From Sulfidibacterium sp964473895 (GTDB taxonomy: Bacteria > Bacteroidota > Bacteroidia > Bacteroidales > F082), in the NCBI GenBank assembly GCA_964473895.1, contig CAYYRE010000038.1:1-20274 (forward strand): a DNA stretch of 20,274 bases, read 5' to 3'. This document shows positions 8,375 to 16,263 of the stretch, one piece after another (positions within the stretch are counted from its first letter, which is position 1; each line of letters begins with the position of its first letter). A model generated the notes under the pieces. The model was not told the DNA's origin and ran no database searches. It worked only from the letters and a program-made list of their open reading frames with translations. The translations under genes were made by a program, and so were the position numbers.

Positions 8375-8434
8375 TTTATTTGCTGATTGATCAAGTTCTT
8401 AGCAAAATCTCGTTTTGTAAACTTTAAACAACTT
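8375..8434 (+). repeat. Two-box dispersed repeat, copy R3
   Basis: TTTATTTGCTGATTGA (8375-8390) and TAAACTTTAAACAACTT (8418-8434) are identical to the boxes of R2 and again 27 bases apart. The spacer itself is unrelated to those of R1 and R2 (about one third identity). Conserved boxes with a conserved distance but a free spacer look more like a bound or folded site than a simple decayed duplication. It lies about 65 bases upstream of the -33 box of the next gene. Confidence 0.7.
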
Positions 8435-8498
8435 CAAAATAAAATTTAGCCCCTTTCCAAATACATCCGGTTTTTCCTATACAAAAAACATTGAATCC

Positions 8499-8529
8499 TT
8501 TGCTTGTCTTGATTTTATCATTATCTTTG
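8499..8529 (+). promoter_or_regulatory. Near-consensus promoter of the giant hydrolase gene
   Basis: TTTG (8499-8502), a 19-base spacer and TATCTTTG (8522-8529) match the Bacteroidota consensus in both boxes and spacing. Transcription would start near 8536, leaving an unusually long leader of about 160-175 bases before the signal-peptide start codons at 8693-8711. Confidence 0.65.
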
Positions 8530-8710
8530 GTTGCCCCAAGCACAAAAAACCCGAAAAACCGAACGTCATGACACTTCCAGGCCCTCATGCGAAGGCAAAC
8601 CGGATAATTTCTTTGCAAATCATACGGCAACCATTCCATGCCCTTGCTTTTTTATCCATGCCTCTTTGTGCGAAACTTTTCATTTCAACGATATGACAAA
8701 CCCGATGACC

Positions 8711-11700
8711 ATGAAAAAACGATGCCTCTTTACCCAAAGCATTATTATCTTTTTTTCCCTTTTGATGGCAATGTCTTCTTTTGCCCAGCAAAAAACATCA
8801 GCGAAGAATTTTAACCGGTATTGTGTTTTCAAATATTCCGACGGTTCACCGGTCACCTTGCGTTCCCTTTCGGAACTGGATGATTTGGAAATAACCGACA
8901 GCGCCCACCCGTACAATGCGGCCTGGGCTGTATCGCTCAAAAACGATTCCGTTAAAATCCACTCCACCTGGCCGGGTCATTTTATCATTTACTTTGCCGG
9001 AAAAGAGATGGGCCGGTTCAAAGTATGGGAGAAAAACGGAAAACTCATCTCCGATTTACCTTCCATCCTCCGGCTGCCTTTTTACTATTTCGTTTCGGCG
9101 CCCCCACACAGCAAAATCATGACTTACTCACGGGATGGAAAAGTTTCGGCAACCTACAAAACCGATGCTACGGGAAAACTGTTTTTAACCCGGAAACCGG
9201 ATGGGGATCACGAGGCTTTCATTGCTTGTTTTTTTCCGGGGAACTTTCCGGAAATCAAATCTTTTAATCAATGGTCTCCCGAAAGTTTAAAGCGTTTGAA
9301 GAACCACATTTTGCAATTTTCCCCGCCCAAGAAAGCCCCGAAAGTAATTCCGGGAGACATACGGCCATCGCAATACAACCAAACCGTGGTACACAATCTT
9401 AAAGAAGATCTTTATTACAAAATTATTAAAACCGAAATTTTTTCAAGCCACAAAAATATCCTTTGGTTAGCCGTTTATCATGCCAAAACCCATACCGCAA
9501 CACTTTCCAATATCCCGGTAAACAAAAACCCTGTCAATGCCGCTTTTGCCCTTTATTTGGATGAAAGCGGAAAACCGGTTATCCTTGTTTCGCAACAAGA
9601 CCCGAAAACCTACAAGTACTCCTCCACTTTTTACACTGTTTCGCCTGATGGGAACTTCCAAAAAATCAAAACCCCATATCCCAGGTACAAATTTCATGGT
9701 TTTTACATCGAAGGAAGCCGCTGTATTATTCCCACTTACGAAGGCATTGCCATGGAACCGGGCAGCCATACGTTCCGTGTAGTCTGCACAAGAAAAAACG
9801 GAGAAGAAGTCGTTTCAACCGAAAACTTTGAAGTGGTATTTCATCCCAAAGGCAAAAACTTATGGCTACTGAAAAAAACCGGTGAACCATTAGACACCAA
9901 CAACCTGTATTTGCCCGATGGTATAACCGGTGAAAGCCAAATTGCCCTGCTCGGCGATCTGAAAAAGTGCACCCTTTCGGTAGATGGCAATGCACCTTTT
10001 CCTTATTCCTACGAAGATGAAGGAGCATTAAAAAGCATTGCCTTTTCGGATTGGGACAGTGAAGAAGCCAAACAAAAAGCCCTTGCCAACGTTCCTGTTC
10101 ACGCAGGCAAAGAACCGGATGCACCGGGAGGATGGGACCGATCTTTTCCCTTTTTTCCGGGTACAATCAACAACACTTGGCCATTGAATCTTTGGGAAGG
10201 GCCTTATGCTCAACTGAAATATAAAATCAGGCAAGTTTCAGGACGGTATCCCACACGGGACGAAGCATTGAAATATTGCCGGCAACCGAGGCAGCAATCG
10301 GGCAAATACCTTTGCTACAAAGAAAAAATCGTCAATGTATGCCCATCGTATCAAATTTTTTCCGTGGCAAATGGCAAAACCATCATGGACACCGCATCGC
10401 TCTACTGCGGAAAACCTGAACCTCCAGCGGCAGAGAGCCATCAAATCGTCATTTCGGTGTATGCTGCCGGTTACCGCGCCAAGACCTTCTCACTCAACAA
10501 AACCAACCTGGAGTTGTCGGATATCCGTTTAAACGGAGAAATCACCGACGGAGAAGGTCATCCCGTCAACGGGGCCAAAATTATTTTGGTGGGATTCAAC
10601 AAATCACTCATCACCAAAGCCGATGGAAAATACCGGCTGGAAGCCAAAGCACAGGGCAAACATCCGCTTGTCAAGACCCTTAACATCCGGCTGGAACCGT
10701 TGAAATTTACCCTGTCGAACGAAACACTCGGAAATTATGCACCGGATAAATATTTCGGATTGGTTTCCGATGGTTTTACTACCCTGAAACTACACGTTAA
10801 AACCGATGGGATTGATACCGCCTCGCTGACGGTTGAACCACCCACATTGGGAAATTTCGTTCCTGTTAAAGGAACGGACAAATTGTTGGTTTTGGATAAA
10901 ATCGGCGAAGGCGACATGGAATATATACCACCGGAATACCTGAAAAACAGCTTTCTGAATCAAAAATTGGACATCAAAAAAGAAACCAAAGGAGTCCATG
11001 GACTTTCAGGCAATATTTGGGCTGCCGATGTACCCATCACTATTTCATACCGCGATAAAGATGGCAACCCGGGTTCCTTTATTTTCCACATTCAGGTATG
11101 CCGTCCACCGGTGATGCTGATACACGGCTTTACGGGCGATGAAACCACCTGGGAGCATCTGGCCACCCAATTGCGCCACGACAAATACGATGCCATCCTT
11201 CGCGAATATTACAAAGGTCCTGTGGACGAATCAACCATTGAACGGCAGGCCCAAAAACTCGGCGCTTACATTCAGGAATTACGGCAAGCCTACCTGAAAA
11301 ACGGCATCATTCAAAACCGCGTGGACATTGTGGCCCACAGCATGGGCGGACTCATCAGCCGGTATTACATCAGCCAAATGGCCAAATACGGTAAAACGGC
11401 GGGGATTTACATTCCTTACAACGTAAAACTTTCGAAAACGGCACTGGCTGAGCAGCGTTTTCAAAAACCTGTGATATTGAACGATGTACGCAAGCTCATC
11501 ATGGTCGGTACGCCCAACCACGGCGCTTCATTTCTCGACGAACAGATCGGTGCCTTGCAGGCTTTGTTCAGCAAAGAACATCAGTTGGCCAACAGTGAAC
11601 TGCGCTACGATTCGCCTTTTTTGGCAAAACTGAATGCCGGCGAAAGCGAAGGACGTCATTTGGACCCGCTGGTGCAGTATGCTTTGATTTACGGCATGCG

Positions 11701-14560
11701 CCGGCGTTCGAAACTTTACCCTCTTGACGCGGTATTTTCCCCCCTGGCCACAGCCCAACGCACATTGGCACCGGATGACGGGGTAGTCACCACACAATCG
11801 GCAGAGCTGAACGGCGTGGCAAGTTATCCGTTTCCTATTTCCGACAAAAATAACGGATACGGGTACATCCATTCCCCGGCCATTGCCGCTTTTTGTCCCG
11901 GCGATGCTTCCATCACCAAAGACACACTGGTTTTCAATAAAATAGAAGTCCTTTTACAGGAAAACATTCCGCGTCTCCCGTTACAAAATGCAGAAAGCAG
12001 AATCATCAACGCCGGCGGACAGGTTTTGTTCCGTTACTATGGCAACCAAAACTGGATACCTGTTCCAACCCCCTTGACCTATCTGCATCCCAAAAAATTA
12101 AAATACAACTTTTGCCAGATAAAAACGGAAGAAGGTTCGGCCACTTTAGGATTTTTCCTCAACGGCCACCATTGGGGAAGTTTGAACATCAGGCCCCATT
12201 CTGTGGTTTTCTACGATTTCGCATCCCCCGAATATGTACGATTTTATTTGCAACAGGGAAAAGCACGTTTTCGTTCCAAAAAGCAAACAGGCGGCGGATT
12301 CGAAGTGGTCATGGGAAACAAAACGGGCAACAAATGGTACGCTTTCAATCCAAAAGCAAGGGTCAAAGATCTGAACACCGATTTCATTGTGGAACAAGAC
12401 AGCCTGATACAAGTCCATTCCCTTTCAGGAAAAGTAGTTCTGTCGGTATTACCCAAAGCAGGAAAACCGGTAGCCAAAACCATTACCTCCCGGCAGGGGT
12501 TTCTTTTGAGCGGTGCCAATACCCTGAAAGCCGATCCGCTGCCAGACAGCGGATGGTGGTCTGTTGCGGATACCGCTTTCTTACCCGATTACATTTACGA
12601 CACTTCACGGTTTTTGCTGCCGCCGAATGCAGTCTCTGTTTCCCTCTCCAACAGTTACCTGCCGGTATCGGGTTTTACCACCATGAAAATTTTTACCGAA
12701 AAACCTTCCACCGATTCCATCCGGAAGAAATACAGCGTAAAAATAGTACTCGTAAACGATACGCTGCTTCCTTTTATCACCATTACCAATCCCAATGGCG
12801 AAACAGACAGTACCGGCAATTATCAAACGGAAATCACTTTTCGCGAACCCAAGCCAGGCGATTACAAGACACTGTTTGATTTGCCATTGCAAGCCCGGTT
12901 CAACATCACACTCTACAGGCATCATTCGGACACATTGGTCTTTCAAAAGGACACCACCCTGCCCCTGGGCATCACCTTACTGACCGGTAAAACGCTCGGG
13001 CCGGGAAATAATCCGAGGCAACAACCTCCGCCGCAACTCAACCAAATCATATATCAAATGGCAGCCGAAAGTTATCCGGATGGCCGTTTTGCCTTGTTGT
13101 TCAATACCACCGCTTACAAAAAAAATCAAAAACAGCTCGAAAAGTTATCCCGCTCCGGGCAGGCGGCACCCGGTGAAAGAAATTTTGAACACTATTTCCT
13201 GCAGTGGCCCGCATCGGCCATGTTCCCCCTCACCTACCGGTTAGACAATGTAAAAAACGGATTCATCCCCGGCAACAAAATGGTATTGGGAATCAACGGG
13301 GCCATTGACTTGCTTTCACCACCGGAACAGGAAGCAAGGGTCAAAGAATTGATGCGCCGGTTTATCCGTCAAATGGCACTCCGTGCCCCCGACCGCAACC
13401 GTTTGTTAAACAAAACGGACAGTATGAATTTTCAATACGGGGCCATAGTGGATACGTTGCAATGGGATTTTTCCCAAAACAGCTTGCTGATTCCGGCAGA
13501 CAACCGGAAATTTTGGAACCTGAACAGCCAAAACCGTTCAACCGTTTATACCCGTCTCCTACGGATGATGGCAAAGTTTTTACAGAAAAATCTTTTTTCC
13601 CCTTATCTCCCCTGCGCAAAATTGCACAACGAGACCATTCAACCATGGTTTGATCCCGGAGTATTCAGGGATTTTTCAGACGCCGGAACAGACTTTTTCC
13701 AATACCTGCTGGATAACTTCCTCCGCTACAAGGCAGATGGTTTTACCAACCAATCCATTTATTATCAGCCACCTGACACCCATGCTTTTCATGAGCAAAC
13801 GCATTTTTTCATAAAATTTTACGCCGACCGGTGTCAAAAAAATCCGGCAAAGGTCTTCAGCGATTTTCTTTTCACGCAGATGCTTTACGCCGGTATCAGC
13901 GGCAGCAAATGTCCCGCGGCCAACCTGTTTCAATGGCTTGCCACCAAACATGCCACTTACCGTAGCCAATACATTGTAGCAACCGGCGATCCCTATCCTG
14001 TTGCACAAAATGCAGGGTTATTGAAAAAGAAAACGGGCATCTTGCTGATACCTGCCGGCCATCCCGCCACAGGAATAATAAAAGCCGGAGGCACCATCCT
14101 GTCTGATTTTTCACATATTCCTGCTTTGTCTCTCGGTGACACCACCACCTTAAAAATAGAAAAGGGTAAGTTCTTGATCCAATTTTTAAACAAGGGCCCG
14201 GCATCGGTTATCGAAACCGGTCCGGGAGCCGTTTTCAAAATAGATACCGACAAAAGACTTCTCCTGCTATCGGGCCATTTCCTTTTCAGGGACAGCATTC
14301 CTTTCCACACACGGCTGGCTCGGGGAATACCCGGAAGCAGCCTATTCACCCTGACAGTTGACCCGAAACATACGGTTTTAAATGTTTTTGAAGGCCGGGT
14401 GGAAATCAAAAACGAAAAAGCCGACCGGATGGCACAAGCAGGCGAAACAATTTTCATGAGTAAAGGCGGCAGCATCAAAAAGCCCAAACCCATCAAAGAA
14501 GCGGCACCGCCGCCACCACCTCCCGAGATAGGATACCCGTTTCAGTTTATCCGGCAGTAA
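8711..14560 (+). CDS. Giant secreted lipase-like alpha/beta hydrolase with C-terminal FecR-like domain
   Basis: About 1949 residues, exported. The start at 8711 (MKKRCLFTQS) gives a normal signal peptide ending in SFAQQ; ATGs at 8693 and 8705 are also possible, and the frame is open back to TTG 8531. Residues about 30-600 are unrecognised. A carboxypeptidase-regulatory-like beta-sandwich follows at about 605-650 (LNGEITDGEGHPVNGAKI). The alpha/beta hydrolase spans about 799-1060: oxyanion loop MLIHGFTGDETTW, nucleophile Ser877 in AHSMGG, the lipase-type VGTPNHGAS, acid D1022 or D1023 in APDDGV, and His1054 in GYIHSP. The triad is complete, so ester or amide hydrolysis (PGAP1/lipase-like) is likely but the substrate is unknown. 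Next come unassigned beta-rich segments, a HEQTH motif at 1694-1698, and a FecR-like domain at about 1800-1900 ending in NVFEGRVEI, with a proline-rich tail (PPPPPP). There is no T9SS-type C-terminal sorting domain and no membrane anchor. The gene stands alone, convergent with ilvC. Confidence 0.85.
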   Translation: MKKRCLFTQSIIIFFSLLMAMSSFAQQKTSAKNFNRYCVFKYSDGSPVTLRSLSELDDLEITDSAHPYNAAWAVSLKNDSVKIHSTWPGHFIIYFAGKEMGRFKVWEKNGKLISDLPSILRLPFYYFVSAPPHSKIMTYSRDGKVSATYKTDATGKLFLTRKPDGDHEAFIACFFPGNFPEIKSFNQWSPESLKRLKNHILQFSPPKKAPKVIPGDIRPSQYNQTVVHNLKEDLYYKIIKTEIFSSHKNILWLAVYHAKTHTATLSNIPVNKNPVNAAFALYLDESGKPVILVSQQDPKTYKYSSTFYTVSPDGNFQKIKTPYPRYKFHGFYIEGSRCIIPTYEGIAMEPGSHTFRVVCTRKNGEEVVSTENFEVVFHPKGKNLWLLKKTGEPLDTNNLYLPDGITGESQIALLGDLKKCTLSVDGNAPFPYSYEDEGALKSIAFSDWDSEEAKQKALANVPVHAGKEPDAPGGWDRSFPFFPGTINNTWPLNLWEGPYAQLKYKIRQVSGRYPTRDEALKYCRQPRQQSGKYLCYKEKIVNVCPSYQIFSVANGKTIMDTASLYCGKPEPPAAESHQIVISVYAAGYRAKTFSLNKTNLELSDIRLNGEITDGEGHPVNGAKIILVGFNKSLITKADGKYRLEAKAQGKHPLVKTLNIRLEPLKFTLSNETLGNYAPDKYFGLVSDGFTTLKLHVKTDGIDTASLTVEPPTLGNFVPVKGTDKLLVLDKIGEGDMEYIPPEYLKNSFLNQKLDIKKETKGVHGLSGNIWAADVPITISYRDKDGNPGSFIFHIQVCRPPVMLIHGFTGDETTWEHLATQLRHDKYDAILREYYKGPVDESTIERQAQKLGAYIQELRQAYLKNGIIQNRVDIVAHSMGGLISRYYISQMAKYGKTAGIYIPYNVKLSKTALAEQRFQKPVILNDVRKLIMVGTPNHGASFLDEQIGALQALFSKEHQLANSELRYDSPFLAKLNAGESEGRHLDPLVQYALIYGMRRRSKLYPLDAVFSPLATAQRTLAPDDGVVTTQSAELNGVASYPFPISDKNNGYGYIHSPAIAAFCPGDASITKDTLVFNKIEVLLQENIPRLPLQNAESRIINAGGQVLFRYYGNQNWIPVPTPLTYLHPKKLKYNFCQIKTEEGSATLGFFLNGHHWGSLNIRPHSVVFYDFASPEYVRFYLQQGKARFRSKKQTGGGFEVVMGNKTGNKWYAFNPKARVKDLNTDFIVEQDSLIQVHSLSGKVVLSVLPKAGKPVAKTITSRQGFLLSGANTLKADPLPDSGWWSVADTAFLPDYIYDTSRFLLPPNAVSVSLSNSYLPVSGFTTMKIFTEKPSTDSIRKKYSVKIVLVNDTLLPFITITNPNGETDSTGNYQTEITFREPKPGDYKTLFDLPLQARFNITLYRHHSDTLVFQKDTTLPLGITLLTGKTLGPGNNPRQQPPPQLNQIIYQMAAESYPDGRFALLFNTTAYKKNQKQLEKLSRSGQAAPGERNFEHYFLQWPASAMFPLTYRLDNVKNGFIPGNKMVLGINGAIDLLSPPEQEARVKELMRRFIRQMALRAPDRNRLLNKTDSMNFQYGAIVDTLQWDFSQNSLLIPADNRKFWNLNSQNRSTVYTRLLRMMAKFLQKNLFSPYLPCAKLHNETIQPWFDPGVFRDFSDAGTDFFQYLLDNFLRYKADGFTNQSIYYQPPDTHAFHEQTHFFIKFYADRCQKNPAKVFSDFLFTQMLYAGISGSKCPAANLFQWLATKHATYRSQYIVATGDPYPVAQNAGLLKKKTGILLIPAGHPATGIIKAGGTILSDFSHIPALSLGDTTTLKIEKGKFLIQFLNKGPASVIETGPGAVFKIDTDKRLLLLSGHFLFRDSIPFHTRLARGIPGSSLFTLTVDPKHTVLNVFEGRVEIKNEKADRMAQAGETIFMSKGGSIKKPKPIKEAAPPPPPPEIGYPFQFIRQ

Positions 14561-14565
14561 AAACA

Positions 14566-14601
14566 AAAACCCCTGAAAACAGGCCTGTTTTCAGGGGTTT
14601 T
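14566..14601. terminator. Bidirectional terminator between the hydrolase gene and ilvC
   Basis: A perfect 36-base palindrome: each arm is AAAACCCCTGAAAACAGG or its complement, 18 bp with no mismatch, centred between 14583 and 14584. The A and T tracts at the two ends give a T-run after the hairpin on either strand. It lies 5 bases after the hydrolase stop and 22 bases after the ilvC stop, so it can end both convergent transcripts. Confidence 0.9.
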
Positions 14602-14623
14602 AATAAGGATTCAAAAAAAGTGT

Positions 14624-15670
14624 TTATCCTCTTTCGGGCCGTAGATTCCGCACGGTTGCCCCGGCCTGCCACATTTCCGATTCGCGCAGTTCTTTGAGCT
14701 CCTGTTCCAATTTCTCACGGTAATCGGGTTTACGGTTGGCTTCAATCACAATCCGGGCTTCATTGCCACTGGCCACACTGTCGTACAGTTCATCAAAAAC
14801 CGGTGCCACGGCATCCCGGAAACGGTTTTTCCAGTCGAGCGCTCCCCGCTGTGCCGTCGTGGAGGTATTGGCATACATCCAGTCCATACCGTTTTCTCCT
14901 ACCAACGGCAAAAGACTCTGGGTCAGTTCTTCCACGGTTTCGTTAAACGCTTCCGAAGGCGAGTGACCTTTTTCGCGCAACTTGTTGTACTGTGCTTCCA
15001 TAATACCGGCAATGGCCCCCATGAGCACGCCGCGCTCACCGGTCAGGTCACTGTAAACCTCTTTTTTAAAATCGGTTTCAAAAAGATAACCCGATCCTAC
15101 ACCCACCCCAAGGGCCAGCACCCTTTCTTTGGCCCGGCCGGTGGCATCCTGAAAGATGGCATAGCTCGAATTAAGTCCTTTTCCGGCAACAAAAAGGCGA
15201 CGCAACGAAGTCCCAGAACCTTTGGGTGCTACCAAAATAACATCCACATCTTTCGGCGGGACTATCCCTGTTTGCTCTTTGAAGGTTATACCGAAACCAT
15301 GTGAAAAATAAAGGGCTTTACCGGGTGTCAGGTGTTTTTTCACCACAGGCCACATGGCAATCTGACCGGCATCGGATAAAAGATACTGGATAATGGTGGC
15401 CTTTTCGCAAGCCTCCTCAATTTCAAAAAGATCTTTGCCCGGTACCCAGCCGTCTTTCACTGCTTTGTCCCAGGTGGGCGAATCTTTACGTTGCCCCACA
15501 ATCACATGGAACCCGTTGTCTTTCAGGTTAAGCGACTGTCCGGGGCCCTGCACGCCATAACCAATCACAGCAATGGTTTCGTCTTTCAGTACTTCGCGGG
15601 CTTTTTCCAAAGGAAATTCTTCGCGTGTGACCACGTTTTCTTCAACGCCGCCAAAATTAATTTTTGCCAT
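14624..15670 (-). CDS. ilvC: Ketol-acid reductoisomerase
   Basis: Second common step of valine and isoleucine synthesis: Mg-dependent alkyl migration and NAD(P)H reduction of acetolactate or acetohydroxybutyrate. It has 348 residues, class I size. The Rossmann part shows GYGVQGPGQ at 37-45, a Bacteroidota-like variant, and the cofactor loop VGQRKDSPTW at about 58-67. The retained Ser/Thr in the loop favours NADPH, though the Asp makes this uncertain. SHGFGI provides His124. The metal-binding acids are D208 and E212 in YSDLTGERG, and the C-terminal knotted domain has VEELTQSLLPLVGENG and TSTTAQRGALDW. ATG 15670 begins MAKINFGG. It is the last gene of the ilv operon, 39 bases after ilvN, and is followed by the palindromic terminator. 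No separate promoter is obvious. Confidence 0.97.
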   Translation of the reverse strand: MAKINFGGVEENVVTREEFPLEKAREVLKDETIAVIGYGVQGPGQSLNLKDNGFHVIVGQRKDSPTWDKAVKDGWVPGKDLFEIEEACEKATIIQYLLSDAGQIAMWPVVKKHLTPGKALYFSHGFGITFKEQTGIVPPKDVDVILVAPKGSGTSLRRLFVAGKGLNSSYAIFQDATGRAKERVLALGVGVGSGYLFETDFKKEVYSDLTGERGVLMGAIAGIMEAQYNKLREKGHSPSEAFNETVEELTQSLLPLVGENGMDWMYANTSTTAQRGALDWKNRFRDAVAPVFDELYDSVASGNEARIVIEANRKPDYREKLEQELKELRESEMWQAGATVRNLRPERG

Positions 15671-15709
15671 AGGAATTCTTTTTTTAAGTTTATTAATCTA
15701 AAATAATTT

Positions 15710-16252
15710 TTATTGCAACTGTTTTTTTCGTTCCGCATCCATCTCTTCAAGGTATTGTACCAATTCTTTAATTTGTTTGGTAATGGCTACCCTGCCTGAG
15801 CGGGCAAATTGCAAGACCCCGTAAGGATGCAGTTTTTCAAGCAGTTCGGTGGTTTCATCTTTGTGACCTGTCCGCTCAATCACCACATATTCGGGGGTAA
15901 TTTCCAAAAAGTGAGCATGGTTGCGGCGTACGATTTGTTCTATTTTATTGCTGGCCATCAACTCATCGGTACGCACTTTGTACAGGGCCACCTCTTCGTG
16001 GATAATGTCTTCGTTGGTATGAACGAAAACTTTCAGCACATCAATGAGTTTTTCCATTTGGCCGGCCACTTTATCAACCAGTTCCTGCGTGGTAAATACC
16101 ACAAGGGTAATCAAATGAACCCCTTTCACGGCCGATTCTGAAGCGGTCAAACTTTCAATATTAATTTGCCGGCGCGTCAGAATAACCGTCACCTGATTTA
16201 AGACACCGATATGGTTTTCGGTAAACAGCGATAGGGTGAATTCTTTTTTCAT
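15710..16252 (-). CDS. ilvN: Acetolactate synthase small (regulatory) subunit
   Basis: The regulatory partner of IlvB, which activates the enzyme and typically confers valine feedback inhibition. It has 180 residues from ATG 16252 (MKKEFTLSLFTENHIGVL). The longer frame to 16258 would start on TTG and is less likely. Residues about 1-80 form an ACT domain (NHIGVLNQVTVILTRRQINI). The second half matches the small-subunit C-terminal domain (GHKDETTELLEKLHPYGVLQ, FARSGRVAIT). It is longer than E. coli IlvN (about 96 residues) and of the usual length for the two-domain type. It starts 11 bases after the ilvB stop, so the pair is probably translationally linked, which suits equal subunit supply. 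Confidence 0.94.
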   Translation of the reverse strand: MKKEFTLSLFTENHIGVLNQVTVILTRRQINIESLTASESAVKGVHLITLVVFTTQELVDKVAGQMEKLIDVLKVFVHTNEDIIHEEVALYKVRTDELMASNKIEQIVRRNHAHFLEITPEYVVIERTGHKDETTELLEKLHPYGVLQFARSGRVAITKQIKELVQYLEEMDAERKKQLQ

Positions 16253-16263
16253 ATACAATGGTG

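Noticed and set aside
8346..8434. CRISPR array near the second gap
   Set aside because: The repeats are few, inverted, and made of two boxes with a fixed 27-base interior. There is no direct repeat-spacer alternation and no cas gene.
12112..12879. 255-codon + strand frame inside the giant hydrolase gene
   Set aside because: The Arg/Phe/Ser-rich low-quality translation is typical of a frame-shifted reading of the real gene, which stays open throughout.
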